In this document: positions 45,605-55,688 of the stretch, piece after piece
Numbering within the stretch: the stretch's first letter is position 1
How the letters are laid out: each line of letters starts with the position of its first letter
Source of the DNA: Comamonadaceae bacterium
GTDB lineage: Bacteria > Pseudomonadota > Gammaproteobacteria > Burkholderiales > Burkholderiaceae_C
DNA: 64,000 nucleotides
Reading direction: 5' to 3'
Assembly: GCA_947450765.1 (NCBI GenBank)
Contig: CANFXC010000003.1
Coordinates: 32,719 to 96,718 of the forward strand
Program-made: the position numbers and the translations under genes
Notes under the pieces: generated by a model
What the model was told of the DNA's origin: nothing
What the model saw: the letters and a program-made list of their open reading frames with translations, nothing else
Databases searched by the model: none

Positions 45605-47401
45605 ATGCCCACCCCGACTGCAACTTCTTCTGCCACCCAGCCCACCAAGGGTTCGCCCAAATCGCTCTCAGGGCTGCTGCCCTTTTTGCGGCCTTACCGG
45701 GGTCGGATCTTTTTAGCGCTGCTGTTTTTAACCTTGGCGGCTGGCGCCACCCTGCTGTTTCCACTGGCGCTGCGCAGCCTGATCGACGGCGGTATGGCAG
45801 AGGCCGACAAGGGCGAGCAGCTGATGGCCGTGCGGACGCACTTTTTTGAGCTGTTTGCCGTAGCGACGGCTTTGGGGCTTTTTTCAGCCGGCCGTTTTTA
45901 CTTGGTCAGCTGGCTCGGTGAAAGGGTGACGGCTGATTTGCGCAATGCGGTGTATTCGCATGTGCTCAAGCAAAGCCCCGAGTTTTTTGAAACCACGCAA
46001 ACCGGTGAAGTACTGTCGCGCCTGACGACCGACACCACGCTGGTGCAAGCTGTGGTCGGCTCGTCGTTGAGCATGGGGCTGCGCAACATGGTGATGGGCT
46101 TGGGCGCGTTGGCCATGTTGATCTACACCAACCCCTTCGTGATGATTCAGGTCTTCGGCGTGCTGGTCTTGATTGTGTTGCCGAGCGTCTGGTTTGGCCG
46201 GCGCGTGCGCAAGCTGTCCCGCGCCAGCCAAGACCGCGTGGCCGACTCCAGCGCCATCGCCGCCGAGGTATTGAACGCGATTCCGGTGGTGCAAAGCTAC
46301 ACCGCCGAGGCGCGCGAGTCTGCGCGTTTTGACAAGTCGACCGGCGATGCATTTCAAGTGGCCGTGCGGCGCACCGCAGCGCGCTCGGTGCTGGTGGCCT
46401 TCATCATCATCGCAACGTCAGCTGCGTTGTTGTGGGGTCTGTACCAAGGCACGCAAGCGGTGGTGCGCGGCGACATCACCGCCGGTGCCTTGGGGCAGAC
46501 CGTGCTCTATGTGATCATTCTGGCCAGCGCTTTTGCCGTGCTGGGCGAGGTTTATGGTGACTTGCTGCGCGCCGCTGGCGCCACCGAACGCTTGATGGAG
46601 TTGCTCAGCAGCCGCTCGCCTATTTCGTCCCCGGCCAAGCCGGTCAAAGCACCCGCACCGCAAGCCGGCAGCGTCGTGTCTTTTGAGGGCGTGACGTTTC
46701 ACTATCCGTCGCGTCCGGCGCAAGCAGCACTGAGTGATTTCACGCTCCATGTCGCCCCCGGCGAAACCGTCGCCATCGTCGGCCCCAGCGGCGCGGGCAA
46801 GAGCACTGTGTTTCAGTTGCTGCTGCGCTTTTACGATCCGCTGTCGGGCCAGATCACACTGGACGGCGTGGCCACCCCGCAGATGGACCTGCACGCGCTG
46901 CGGGAACGCATCGGCATCGTGCCGCAGGACGCTGTGATTTTTTCCAGCAGCGCACTTGAGAACATTCGTTACGGCAGTCCTAAGGCCTCTGACGACGAGG
47001 TCAAAGCAGCAGCAGAGGCTGCATTTGCACATGAATTCATCATGGCCTTGCCTGAGGGCTACGACACCTTTTTGGGTGAGCGCGGCGTGCGCTTGTCTGG
47101 CGGCCAGCGACAGCGCATCGCTATCGCCCGGGCGATGCTGAAAAACCCACCGCTGTTGCTACTCGACGAAGCCACCAGTGCGCTAGACGCCGAAAGCGAA
47201 CGCATGGTGCAAGCAGCACTGGAGTCAGCCATGCGCGGGCGCACGACCTTGGTGATTGCGCATCGGCTGGCGACAGTGCAGCAAGCCGACCGCATTCTCG
47301 TGCTTGATCACGGTCGCTTGGTGGAGCAAGGCAGCCATGTTGAACTGGTGAAACTTGGCGGGATTTATGCGCGGCTGGCGGAGCTGCAGTTCACAAGCTG
47401 A
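45605..47401 (+). CDS. MsbA-like ABC exporter (fused membrane and ATPase domains)
   Basis: Half-size ABC exporter, 598 residues, working as a homodimer in the inner membrane. Six helices (about 25-320) carry the type I exporter fold (PLALRSLIDGG, FETTQTGEVLSRLTTDTTLV). The ATPase domain has Walker A GPSGAGKST, signature LSGGQRQRIAIARA, Walker B LLLDEATSALD and H loop IAHRLATV. It is divergent from marR. Relation to lipid A or drug export cannot be decided; true MsbA is usually next to kdsB/lpxK-type genes, which are absent here. Confidence 0.92.
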   Translation: MPTPTATSSATQPTKGSPKSLSGLLPFLRPYRGRIFLALLFLTLAAGATLLFPLALRSLIDGGMAEADKGEQLMAVRTHFFELFAVATALGLFSAGRFYLVSWLGERVTADLRNAVYSHVLKQSPEFFETTQTGEVLSRLTTDTTLVQAVVGSSLSMGLRNMVMGLGALAMLIYTNPFVMIQVFGVLVLIVLPSVWFGRRVRKLSRASQDRVADSSAIAAEVLNAIPVVQSYTAEARESARFDKSTGDAFQVAVRRTAARSVLVAFIIIATSAALLWGLYQGTQAVVRGDITAGALGQTVLYVIILASAFAVLGEVYGDLLRAAGATERLMELLSSRSPISSPAKPVKAPAPQAGSVVSFEGVTFHYPSRPAQAALSDFTLHVAPGETVAIVGPSGAGKSTVFQLLLRFYDPLSGQITLDGVATPQMDLHALRERIGIVPQDAVIFSSSALENIRYGSPKASDDEVKAAAEAAFAHEFIMALPEGYDTFLGERGVRLSGGQRQRIAIARAMLKNPPLLLLDEATSALDAESERMVQAALESAMRGRTTLVIAHRLATVQQADRILVLDHGRLVEQGSHVELVKLGGIYARLAELQFTS

Positions 47402-47449
47402 GCGAAAGATCGGCCAGGGGCTGGCCTCCTACAGCGGAGCAAAGCGCGC

Positions 47450-47995
47450 TCACTGCAGCGTCTCTTTGAGCGCCGCGGGCATCGGCAAGGGCATCACAGA
47501 GATGCCCTCTTCAAGCAGGGCCACAGCTTCTTCGCGAGAAGTCTGCCCACGAATGCTGCGTTCATCGGCTTCACCGTAATGCATCTGGCGTGCGACGTCA
47601 GCGAAGTGGCTGCCGACATCTTCGGTGTTCGCCATCACCTCACGCACCATTTTCAGCCAATCACCTTGCATGTCTTGCAGAGACTGTCGGTCTTGCGGAG
47701 AAAGGTCTGTCTGGGTGGCTTGCGCCGGAACAAGTGCTGTTGCGCTTGGCGCGCCCTGCCCGCTAGCGGTTGAAGCGGCTGAGACGCTTGGCGCAGCGGG
47801 AGATGTCGGAGACTTCAGCGGCGGCACTGCCCCCAGATTCAGGCGCGGTGCGCTGAGTTGTTTGCTGATGCTGACATCGCCGCACATCGGGCATTCCACC
47901 AAACCACGCGCCAGTTGGCTTTGGAAATCGTTTTCGGATCCAAACCAGCCTTCAAACACATGCTGGTGGGCACACTTCAGATCGAGAACTTTCAT
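47450..47995 (-). CDS. DUF1178 family protein
   Basis: 181 residues, DUF1178 family, function unknown. Starts MKVLDLKCAHQHVFEGWFGS, typical of the family, with a rubredoxin-like metal site suggested by C8 plus the ECPMCG pair, followed by ISKQLSAPRLN. A Ser/Ala/Pro-rich linker leads to a C-terminal helical part (GDWLKMVREVMANTEDVGSH). Last gene of the run behind nuoN, 21 bases after the NUDIX gene. Confidence 0.9.
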   Translation of the reverse strand: MKVLDLKCAHQHVFEGWFGSENDFQSQLARGLVECPMCGDVSISKQLSAPRLNLGAVPPLKSPTSPAAPSVSAASTASGQGAPSATALVPAQATQTDLSPQDRQSLQDMQGDWLKMVREVMANTEDVGSHFADVARQMHYGEADERSIRGQTSREEAVALLEEGISVMPLPMPAALKETLQ

Positions 47996-48016
47996 AGCTA
48001 GATTGTCAGCCGAAAA

Positions 48017-48601
48017 TCAAACGTTGACCCAGTCCAGCGGCCATGCCCCTGAACGCACGTTTTGCAGCCACAAAGCACCCGTCAAGGTCTTGGCATCGGT
48101 GACACGGCCGTCGCGGCACCATTGCAACAGCGCTTCGGCGGTGGCGCTGAACACATCCAAAAACTCACCTTGATCGAGCTGACGCTGACCGGCCGTCAAG
48201 TCGCGGGCAAACCAGATGTCGATGAATTCGGTGGAGTAAGAAATCACCGGGTGCAAGACCCCGGCGCGCGCCCATTGCTTGGCCGTGTAGCCAGTTTCCT
48301 CCAGCAGTTCACGGCGAGCGCAGTCCAATGATGCTTCGCCTGCATCGAGTTTGCCCGCTGGAAACTCGACCATCACAGACTGCACCGGGTAGCGAAATTG
48401 GCGCTCCAACACCAACTTACCGTCGGGCAGTTCAGCCACCACCATCACGGCACCGGGATGAATCACGTATTCGCGGCTTGCCTCTGAACCGTCGGGGAGC
48501 CGAACTGTGTCGCGAAAAGCATGCAGAAAATGACCGCGCAACAACTCTTCACTGTCGACGCGGGTTTCTCTGAGGTGCGCGTCGTCAGCCGGCGAAATCA
48601 T
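48017..48601 (-). CDS. NUDIX hydrolase, ADP-ribose pyrophosphatase-like
   Basis: 194 residues; probably hydrolyses ADP-ribose or a similar nucleotide sugar. The NUDIX box is complete: GKLDAGEASLDCARRELLEETGY fits G-x5-E-x7-R-E-x-x-E-E-x-G. Upstream VERQ-like segment reads LVLERQFRYPVQSVMVEFPA, characteristic of the NudF/ADPRase group. The start overlaps the DUF2818 stop by four bases. The order nuoN-DUF2818-NUDIX-DUF1178 is common in Burkholderiales; a link to NADH metabolism is plausible but unproven. Confidence 0.93.
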   Translation of the reverse strand: MISPADDAHLRETRVDSEELLRGHFLHAFRDTVRLPDGSEASREYVIHPGAVMVVAELPDGKLVLERQFRYPVQSVMVEFPAGKLDAGEASLDCARRELLEETGYTAKQWARAGVLHPVISYSTEFIDIWFARDLTAGQRQLDQGEFLDVFSATAEALLQWCRDGRVTDAKTLTGALWLQNVRSGAWPLDWVNV

Positions 48602-48897
48602 CGCAGTTTGAAAAGATAGCGGTAGACAAAACCAGGAAATGCAAAGGTGACGAAGAGCGTGCCAGTGATGGCGTAGAACTCCCAGCCCTGTGCCGCAATT
48701 TGCCCACCGCGGTGCTCTAGCCCCAGCGCAACAGCACCTGCGATGAAATACCAGAGCACCAATTCAAGCAGTCGCAGCCCGAGTGACTTGGACTCCGTCA
48801 AGCGGACAACCGCCATGAAACGACCGCTCATAAACGGCAGATTTGCCGCCAGCAAAGACACGATCACCACCAACCAGACCGGAATAGTTTGACCCAT
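48598..48897 (-). CDS. DUF2818 family membrane protein
   Basis: 99 residues, three predicted helices (VWLVVIVSLLAANLPF, LLELVLWYFIAGAVALGLEH, FYAITGTLFVTFAFPGFVYR). DUF2818 proteins are found just downstream of nuoN in betaproteobacteria; function unknown, possibly an accessory of complex I assembly. It follows nuoN by five bases and overlaps the NUDIX gene by four. Confidence 0.9.
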   Translation of the reverse strand: MGQTIPVWLVVIVSLLAANLPFMSGRFMAVVRLTESKSLGLRLLELVLWYFIAGAVALGLEHRGGQIAAQGWEFYAITGTLFVTFAFPGFVYRYLFKLR

Positions 48898-48902
48898 GCG
48901 TG

Positions 48903-50405
48903 TCAGCTTACCAGTGTCTTGATCAGCGAGGTAATAGCGTCACCGCACAAGGTCATCAAGCCACCAGGGGCAATACCCAGCACGAGCAACAGCCCGCCAT
49001 TCAGGGTCAGCACGATGCGGGCATCCGTGCGTGCAAGGATGGCCGTCGGCATGCCCGCGTTAGGGGCATCAAAGTACATGACCTTGATCACGCGCAGGTA
49101 ATAGAAAGCGCCAATCAACGAGGCCAGCACAGCAAACACCGTCAGCAGCAGATAGCTGGTTTGCTGCGCCGCCATGAGCGACTGCAGCACCGCCAGTTTG
49201 GCGTAAAAACCAACCAGCGGCGGGATACCGGCCAATGAGAACATGCTCAACGCCATCACGCCAGCGAACAGCGGACTGCGCTGGTTCAGTCCGGCGAGGT
49301 CTGAAATGTCTTCGGCTTCATGACCTTGACGAGCCAGCAACAAAATAATGCCAAAGGCTGCCAACGTGGTCAGCACATAGGTGATGACATAAAACATGGC
49401 TGCGCCGTAGGCTGACTCTGCATTGAATTGATGTCCGTTGACGACACCCGCCATCATCGCCAACAGCAGAAAACCCATTTGAGCGATGGTCGAAAAAGCC
49501 AACATCCGTTTGAGATTGGTCTGCGCAATAGCCGCAAAATTACCGATCAGCAAAGAACCCACCGCCAACACGGCTAGCATTTGTTGCCAGTCAATGGCCA
49601 AGGGCAACATGCCCTGCACCAACAGACGCATACAAATCGCAAAAGCAGCCAGTTGCGGTGCAGCGCCAATCAACAGCGTGACGGCTGTGGGTGCACCCTG
49701 GTAGACGTCGGGCAACCACATGTGAAAAGGCACGGCACCGAGCTTGAACGCCAGACCCGCGACGATAAAGACAAGACCGAAGACCAGCACTTGGTGCTTG
49801 ACCTGACGGCTCGCGATCGCCTGGAACACCTCATGAACATTGAGTGAGCCGGTCGCGCCGTAAATCATCGACAAGCCGTAAAGCAAAAAGCCCGAAGCCA
49901 GTGCGCCCAGCACAAAGTACTTCATGGCAGCTTCGGTGGCTGTTGCATTGTCACGACGCAGCGCCACCAGTGCATAGCTGGAGAGTGTCATGAGTTCCAA
50001 ACCCATGTAGATGATCAGGAAGTTGTGGCCCGAGATCATCACGAAAATACCCAGCAGCGAAAAGAGGCTCAGCGTGAAGTACTCACCGCCGCGCAACATA
50101 TCGCGGTCAGCCGCATAAGGACGGCCATAGACCAGCGAGATCATCAGCGTGATCGAGGCAAAGCACTTCAACCAGTTGCCCATCGGGTCGCTGACGACCA
50201 TCTTGCCAAAGCCATAGACAGTATCGCCCTGCACAGCATAAAACGCCTGCAACGCAGCCACCACAGCAAGTGTCAGCAGCGTCAGAATGTAGGTCGTTCC
50301 GCGCAGTGGCGTCTTCACGCCGAGGTCGACCAGCGCAATCACGCAAGCCATGACCAGCAGGATGATTTCGGGGTAAACGGTGATCCAGCTTAAGGTGTCA
50401 ATCAT
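48903..50405 (-). CDS. nuoN: NADH-quinone oxidoreductase subunit N
   Basis: Antiporter-like proton-pumping subunit of complex I membrane arm, 500 residues, about 14 helices. Conserved features: FLIIYMGLELMTLSSYALVA with the key glutamate, YFVLGALASGFLLYG, KLGAVPFHMWLPDVYQGAPT with the pumping lysine, and NLKRMLAFSTIAQMGFLLLA. Last nuo gene of the operon; 37 bases after nuoM. Confidence 0.97.
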   Translation of the reverse strand: MIDTLSWITVYPEIILLVMACVIALVDLGVKTPLRGTTYILTLLTLAVVAALQAFYAVQGDTVYGFGKMVVSDPMGNWLKCFASITLMISLVYGRPYAADRDMLRGGEYFTLSLFSLLGIFVMISGHNFLIIYMGLELMTLSSYALVALRRDNATATEAAMKYFVLGALASGFLLYGLSMIYGATGSLNVHEVFQAIASRQVKHQVLVFGLVFIVAGLAFKLGAVPFHMWLPDVYQGAPTAVTLLIGAAPQLAAFAICMRLLVQGMLPLAIDWQQMLAVLAVGSLLIGNFAAIAQTNLKRMLAFSTIAQMGFLLLAMMAGVVNGHQFNAESAYGAAMFYVITYVLTTLAAFGIILLLARQGHEAEDISDLAGLNQRSPLFAGVMALSMFSLAGIPPLVGFYAKLAVLQSLMAAQQTSYLLLTVFAVLASLIGAFYYLRVIKVMYFDAPNAGMPTAILARTDARIVLTLNGGLLLVLGIAPGGLMTLCGDAITSLIKTLVS

Positions 50406-50442
50406 CTGAATTCTTTTGAAATGTTGTTCTCGGGACCGGCGC

Positions 50443-51918
50443 TTAGTTCAGCTTGGAAATTGCCACGTGCTTGAGCAAGTCAAGCACTGACGCGTCCATC
50501 ACATCGGTGAACGGTTTCGGGTAGATGCCCATGTACAGCACGGCAATTGCTAGCAAAGACAGCATCAGAATCTCTCGGCCGTTGATGTCTTTGAGGTTTT
50601 TGACGTCGTCATTGGCGATTGGGCCCAGGTAGACGCGCTTGAACATCCAGAGCGTGTAAGCCGCGCCAAAAATCAACGCTGACGCAGCGCCCAGTCCAAC
50701 CCAGAAATTGAATTGAATCGCACCGAGGATGACCATCCACTCGCCCACAAAACCAGCCGTGCCCGGCAGCCCGCAGTTGGCCATGGCAAACAGCAGCGCA
50801 AAGGCGGCGAACTTGGGCATGGTGTTAATGACCCCGCCGTAGCTGGCAATTTCGCGTGAATGCACGCGGTCGTACAGCACGCCGATGCTCAGGAACATGG
50901 CCGCTGATACAAAGCCATGCGCGACCATCTGGACGATGCCGCCAGACACGCCTAGTGGATTGAAGATAAAGAAGCCAAGGGTGACAAAACCCATGTGCGC
51001 GACAGACGAATAAGCCACCAGCTTCTTCATGTCCTTTTGGACCATCGCCACCAGACCGACGTAAATCACGGCGATCAGGGACAGCGCAACCATCAGCCAA
51101 GCCCACTCGCGTGCAGCGTCTGGCGCAATCGGCAGCGAGAAGCGCAGAAAACCGTAAGCGCCCAGCTTCAGCATGATGGCCGCCAGCACAGCCGATCCGC
51201 CGGTTGGCGCTTCCACGTGCACGTCAGGCAACCAGGTGTGGACGGGCCACATCGGCACTTTCACCGCAAACGCAGCCAAAAAAGCAAAGAACAGCATGGT
51301 TTGCACCGGGCCGCTCAAAGGCAGCTGCTGCCAAGCGGCAAGGTCAAAGCTACCACCAGACTGAACATACAAATAAACCAGTGCAACCAGCATCAGCAAG
51401 GAGCCTAGCAAGGTGTACAAAAAGAACTTGAAGGCTGCGTAAATTTTGTTCGGGCCACCCCAGATGCCGATGATCAGGTACATCGGGATCAAGGTGGCTT
51501 CAAAGAACACGAAGAACAGCAAACCGTCGAGCGAAGCAAAAACGCCAATCATCAGGCCGCTGAGAATCATGAAAGCGCCCATGTACTGGTTCACACGCTG
51601 GGTGATCGATTCCCAGCTGGCGATGACCACGACCACGTTGATGAACGCGGTGAGCACAACAAACCACAGCGAAATACCGTCCACGCCGAGGTGGTAATTG
51701 ACGTTGAAGCGATCAATCCACGACTGGTTTTCAACAAACTGCATGGCCGACGTCCCGAGCTGAAAGCGCGAGTAAAGCGGCAAGGTGATGAGAAAGCTGA
51801 CGACTGAACCGATCAGTGCCACCCAGCGCACAGCTCGCGCCTGCTCGTCACGGCCGATGGCCAACAGCACGATCCCGAAAAAGATAGGCGTCCAAATCGC
51901 CAGGCTCAACAAACCCAT
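50443..51918 (-). CDS. nuoM: NADH-quinone oxidoreductase subunit M
   Basis: Antiporter-like proton-pumping subunit of complex I, 491 residues. Shows LLFFVFFEATLIPMYLIIGIW (key Glu), FLYTLLGSLLMLVA, KVPMWPVHTWLPDVHVEAPT, and VQKDMKKLVAYSSVAHMGFV with the charged residues of the central axis. 21 bases downstream of nuoL. Confidence 0.97.
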   Translation of the reverse strand: MGLLSLAIWTPIFFGIVLLAIGRDEQARAVRWVALIGSVVSFLITLPLYSRFQLGTSAMQFVENQSWIDRFNVNYHLGVDGISLWFVVLTAFINVVVVIASWESITQRVNQYMGAFMILSGLMIGVFASLDGLLFFVFFEATLIPMYLIIGIWGGPNKIYAAFKFFLYTLLGSLLMLVALVYLYVQSGGSFDLAAWQQLPLSGPVQTMLFFAFLAAFAVKVPMWPVHTWLPDVHVEAPTGGSAVLAAIMLKLGAYGFLRFSLPIAPDAAREWAWLMVALSLIAVIYVGLVAMVQKDMKKLVAYSSVAHMGFVTLGFFIFNPLGVSGGIVQMVAHGFVSAAMFLSIGVLYDRVHSREIASYGGVINTMPKFAAFALLFAMANCGLPGTAGFVGEWMVILGAIQFNFWVGLGAASALIFGAAYTLWMFKRVYLGPIANDDVKNLKDINGREILMLSLLAIAVLYMGIYPKPFTDVMDASVLDLLKHVAISKLN

Positions 51919-51939
51919 TTTGTTCTTCTTTCTTGTCTG

Positions 51940-53979
51940 TTATTTGTTCAGCCAGACGAAATAGGTCATCAGCAAAAATACCCCGATGATCATTCCGAAC
52001 GCATAGTGGTAGATGAATCCTGACTGCAGGCGCCGTACGACACTTGATACCCAGGCCATCAACTTCCACGAACCGTTGACCAAAGCACCGTCGATGATGG
52101 CTTGGTCGCCCTTCTTCCACAAGCCCATGCCCAAAGCACGCGCACCGCGGGCCAACACGTTTTCGTTGAACCAGTCGAGGTAGTACTTGTTTTCCAACAG
52201 GATGTAGATCGGCTGAGCGACGCGCTTGATGGCGGTCGGCAACGCCGGATTAACCATGTACATGTAATAAGCGAGCACTACGCCAGACAGTGCCAGCCAG
52301 AACGGCGCGGCCTGCAGACCATGCAAGGCCATTTGCATCGGGCCATGGAACAACAAGCCAAGCTCTTCCATCCCCGGATGTTTTTCGAGGTTGATGTGAA
52401 TGGCGTCTTTGAAGAAATCACCGAACAACATCGGTTCAATGGCGAAGTAACCAATCAGCGCTGACGGAATCGCCAGCAGCACCAGTGGCAAGGTCACCAC
52501 CCAAGGAGATTCATGTGGCTTGCCAGCGTGTGCGTCATGGTGGCCGTGGTCGTCATGGACATCGGTGTGACTGGCGTGGTGCGCATCCGGGTTTTGGTCG
52601 TAGCGTTCCTTGCCGTGAAAGACCAAAAAGTACAAGCGGAAGGAATAAAAGGCCGTGATGAATACACCCGCCAGCACGGCGTAGTAAGCAAAGGTAGCGC
52701 CCGCCAGATGGCTTTCATTCACAGCTTCAATGATGCTGTCCTTGGAGTAAAAGCCGGCGAACAGCGGCGTACCAATCAATGCCAGCGAACCGACCAAGGA
52801 AGTGATCCAGGTGATCGGCATGTACTTGCGCAGACCGCCCATCCAGCGAATGTCCTGGTTGTGGTGAACGCCCATGATGACCGAGCCGGCGGCCAGGAAC
52901 AGCAGCGCTTTGAAAAAGGCGTGCGTCATGAGGTGAAACACCGCCACCGAATAAGCCGAAGCGCCGAGGGCTACTGTCATGTAACCCAACTGCGAGAGCG
53001 TCGAGTAAGCCACCACGCGCTTGATGTCGTTTTGGATGATGCCCAGAAAACCCATGAACAACGCGGTGATGGCGCCGATGATCATGATGAAGCTGAGTGC
53101 CGTGTCGCTCAACTCGAAGATCGGTGACATGCGGGCCACCATGAAAATACCGGCGGTCACCATGGTCGCTGCGTGAATCAGCGCCGAGATCGGTGTTGGG
53201 CCTTCCATGGAGTCTGGTAGCCACACGTGCAGCGGGAACTGGGCTGACTTGCCCATGGCGCCAATGAACAGACAAATGCTGATGACCGTGACCAGCATCC
53301 AGCCAGTGCCCGGCAGTGTCAGCAGCGCCAGTTCGTCGGTCTTGGCAAAAGCTTCGGTGTAGTTGAGGGTGCCGGCGTAGGCCGCGATCAGGCCGATGCC
53401 AAGAATGAAGCCAAAGTCACCGACCCGGTTGACCAAGAACGCCTTCATGTTGGCAAAAATCGCTGTCGGTTTGTTGAACCAAAAACCAATCAACAGGTAG
53501 GACACCAAGCCCACGGCTTCCCAGCCGAAGAACAGCTGCAGCATGTTGTTGCTCATGACCAGCATCAGCATGGAGAACGTGAACAAGGAAATGTAGGCAA
53601 AGAAACGGTTGTAACCAGCGTCTTCTTTCATGTAGCCGATGGTGTAGATGTGCACCATCAACGACACAAAGGTGACCACCACCATCATCATGGCGGAAAG
53701 GCCGTCGACCAGAAAGCCGATCTCCATCTTCAAGCCGCCCACGACCATCCAGGTGTAGAGCGTTTCGTTGAAGCGCGCGCCATCGAGGACGACGCTCTGG
53801 AGCGTCAAGGCCGACAACACAAAGGCCACGGACACGCCCAGAATGGTCAGGCTGTGGGTCAGGCGGCGACCGATCAGATTGCCACCCAAGGCGGTGCCCA
53901 GAATGCCGGCCAGCAATGAGCCGACCAGCGGCGCCAGAGGCACGGCCAGCAAGGTGGAGGCGGATAGAGTTTGACTCAT
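51940..53979 (-). CDS. nuoL: NADH-quinone oxidoreductase subunit L
   Basis: Distal proton-pumping subunit of complex I, 679 residues, with the C-terminal lateral helix that braces the membrane arm. Motifs: NNMLQLFFGWEAVGLVSYLL, MGKSAQFPLHVWLPDSMEGP, IQNDIKRVVAYSTLSQLGYM. A His/Asp-rich loop (about residues 466-490, HHASHTDVHDDHGHHDAHAG) sits between helices; such loops occur in other proteobacterial NuoL and have no known role. The gap to nuoK is 82 bases. Confidence 0.97.
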   Translation of the reverse strand: MSQTLSASTLLAVPLAPLVGSLLAGILGTALGGNLIGRRLTHSLTILGVSVAFVLSALTLQSVVLDGARFNETLYTWMVVGGLKMEIGFLVDGLSAMMMVVVTFVSLMVHIYTIGYMKEDAGYNRFFAYISLFTFSMLMLVMSNNMLQLFFGWEAVGLVSYLLIGFWFNKPTAIFANMKAFLVNRVGDFGFILGIGLIAAYAGTLNYTEAFAKTDELALLTLPGTGWMLVTVISICLFIGAMGKSAQFPLHVWLPDSMEGPTPISALIHAATMVTAGIFMVARMSPIFELSDTALSFIMIIGAITALFMGFLGIIQNDIKRVVAYSTLSQLGYMTVALGASAYSVAVFHLMTHAFFKALLFLAAGSVIMGVHHNQDIRWMGGLRKYMPITWITSLVGSLALIGTPLFAGFYSKDSIIEAVNESHLAGATFAYYAVLAGVFITAFYSFRLYFLVFHGKERYDQNPDAHHASHTDVHDDHGHHDAHAGKPHESPWVVTLPLVLLAIPSALIGYFAIEPMLFGDFFKDAIHINLEKHPGMEELGLLFHGPMQMALHGLQAAPFWLALSGVVLAYYMYMVNPALPTAIKRVAQPIYILLENKYYLDWFNENVLARGARALGMGLWKKGDQAIIDGALVNGSWKLMAWVSSVVRRLQSGFIYHYAFGMIIGVFLLMTYFVWLNK

Positions 53980-54061
53980 CTTGTGTTCTTATCTACTCAA
54001 AAAGACGTTCGGCTAAAAAGCGCAACGGTAACGGGGACAACAAAAGCGTGCAGCATCATGC

Positions 54062-54367
54062 TCAACCCTTGAGCGTGTTGAGTTCGTCTACATTGATGCT
54101 GGCCTTGTTGCGGAACAAGAGCACCAGGATGGCCAAACCAATCGCCGACTCTGCAGCGGCCACGGTCAGAATGAAGAAAACAAAAATCTGACCAGCCATG
54201 TCGTTCAGGTAATACGAGAACGCCACGAAGTTCATGTTGACAGCCAGCAGCATCAATTCGATGGCCATCAGCAAGACGATCAGGTTTTTCCGGTTCAGGA
54301 AAATACCAATCACCGACAGCGCGAACAACATCGCGCCCAGTGAAAGAAAGTGTCCAAGGGTGATCAT
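54062..54367 (-). CDS. nuoK: NADH-quinone oxidoreductase subunit K
   Basis: Membrane subunit with three helices, 101 residues, part of the E-channel proton path. The buried glutamates appear in [20 protein letters not shown] and [18 protein letters not shown]. The start overlaps the nuoJ stop by four bases. Confidence 0.97.
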   Translation of the reverse strand: MITLGHFLSLGAMLFALSVIGIFLNRKNLIVLLMAIELMLLAVNMNFVAFSYYLNDMAGQIFVFFILTVAAAESAIGLAILVLLFRNKASINVDELNTLKG

Positions 54368-55017
54368 GCTTTTTTCTCCTCGACTGGCTCGACAACGGGC
54401 ACGGGTGCGGCCGTGGTTGGATTCATTTTCACGAGACGAACACGGTCTGCACTCTTGACGCGGACCTGCTCCGCCGGGTTGATAGCCTTGGAGTCTTTGC
54501 GCTGACGCAGCGTCAGCGCAATCGCGGCAATCATGGCGACCAGCAAAATCGCAGCAGCCACTTCTAGCGGGTACAAATACTGTGAATACAGTACCTTGCC
54601 CAGTTCTTTGGTGTTGGACAACTGCACGGCAGTCTCGCCTACGGCAAGCGCACTTTTGGGCGCTTCACTGAGACGAAAACCACCCATCAGCACCGCAGCC
54701 ATTTCTAACGCGATCAGAGCACCTACGCCAGCGGCCAGCGGAAAATGTTTCCAAAAACCCTTGCGCGCAGCGTCAAGATTGATGTCCAGCATCATCACGA
54801 CAAAAAGAAACAAAACCATCACCGCACCGACGTACACCAGCACAAGCGCGATGGCCAAGAATTCTGCTTTCAGTAAAATCCAAAGTGCTGAAGCCTGAAT
54901 AAACGCAAGCACCAGATACAGCGCAGCATGAACCGGATTGCGGGCGGTGATGACTTTGAATGCAGCGAATAAAAGCACCGCAGCAAAGGCATAAAAAAAA
55001 CCTGTATTAGCGTCCAT
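54364..55017 (-). CDS. nuoJ: NADH-quinone oxidoreductase subunit J
   Basis: Five-helix membrane subunit, 217 residues, beside NuoK and NuoH. Core: [56 protein letters not shown]. The C-terminal tail after the last helix is long and charged (about 45 residues, ending PVEEKKA), as in other betaproteobacteria. Translationally coupled to nuoK. Confidence 0.96.
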   Translation of the reverse strand: MDANTGFFYAFAAVLLFAAFKVITARNPVHAALYLVLAFIQASALWILLKAEFLAIALVLVYVGAVMVLFLFVVMMLDINLDAARKGFWKHFPLAAGVGALIALEMAAVLMGGFRLSEAPKSALAVGETAVQLSNTKELGKVLYSQYLYPLEVAAAILLVAMIAAIALTLRQRKDSKAINPAEQVRVKSADRVRLVKMNPTTAAPVPVVEPVEEKKA

Positions 55018-55082
55018 GTTGTTGTAAATTCTTTCGTACGGGCAGCAAGTAGGGCAAAGTCAGGATCAGTCGGTTCTGCGGC

Positions 55083-55577
55083 TTAACGGTATTTGGCGTC
55101 AGCCGCGCGGTTGGCCGCAATGTCAGCTTCATAACGATCGCCTACGGCCAGCAACATGTCTTTGGTGAAATACAGGTCACCGCGCTTTTCACCGTGGTAT
55201 TCCAAGATATTGGTTTCGACGATCGAATCCACTGGGCAGCTCTCTTCGCAGAAGCCGCAAAAAATACACTTGGTCAAGTCGATGTCGTAACGCGAGGTGC
55301 GGCGGCTGCCGTCTTCACGCACATCCGACTCGATCGTGATCGCCATCGCCGGGCAGACCGCTTCACACAGCTTGCAGGCAATACAACGTTCCTCACCGTT
55401 GTCGTAACGGCGCAGCGCATGCAGGCCCCGAAAACGCGGGCTCTGCGGCGTTTTTTCTTCCGGGAATTGAATCGTGATCTTGCTACGGAACATGTACTTG
55501 CCGGTCAGGGCCATGCCCTTGAACAGCTCAAGAAGCATAAAGCTCGAGACAAAATCTTTGACAGAAGCGACTGACAT
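55083..55577 (-). CDS. nuoI: NADH-quinone oxidoreductase subunit I
   Basis: Peripheral-arm ferredoxin-like subunit carrying clusters N6a and N6b, 164 residues. Both 4Fe-4S motifs are complete: [12 protein letters not shown] and [15 protein letters not shown] 55577 gives the family N-terminus [13 protein letters not shown] and has a purine-rich GCGAGAAA upstream; five extra in-frame codons before it are not conserved. 65 bases precede nuoJ. Confidence 0.97.
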   Translation of the reverse strand: MSVASVKDFVSSFMLLELFKGMALTGKYMFRSKITIQFPEEKTPQSPRFRGLHALRRYDNGEERCIACKLCEAVCPAMAITIESDVREDGSRRTSRYDIDLTKCIFCGFCEESCPVDSIVETNILEYHGEKRGDLYFTKDMLLAVGDRYEADIAANRAADAKYR

Positions 55578-55688
55578 ATTAATTTCTCGCAATCAAAAGA
55601 CGCACGATCTGAATCTCCACGCCAGCAAGGGCCGCGGAACCGGCTCTGCCGGGCCGCAGGCTCGAAGTGAAAAGCGTGGGGGCCATAT
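55578..55688. repeat. nuoH-nuoI gap with a GC-rich hairpin repeat
   Basis: 111 bases holding the hairpin CCGGC-TCT-GCCGG (55640-55652) within GGAACCGGCTCTGCCGGGCC, followed by GCAGG. The same core recurs in the nuoD-nuoE gap (60882-60894), so both belong to one dispersed intergenic element type. Confidence 0.7.

Noticed and set aside
40569..47401. Horizontal acquisition of the efflux region
   Set aside because: No mobile genes, tRNA junction or visible composition change were seen; marR-OMF-emrA-emrB clusters are common in Burkholderiales chromosomes.
47412..47426. GGCCAG-GGG-CTGGCC hairpin as terminator between the ABC exporter and DUF1178
   Set aside because: The short stem has no T-run on either strand; it may only be a chance dyad or a repeat fragment.
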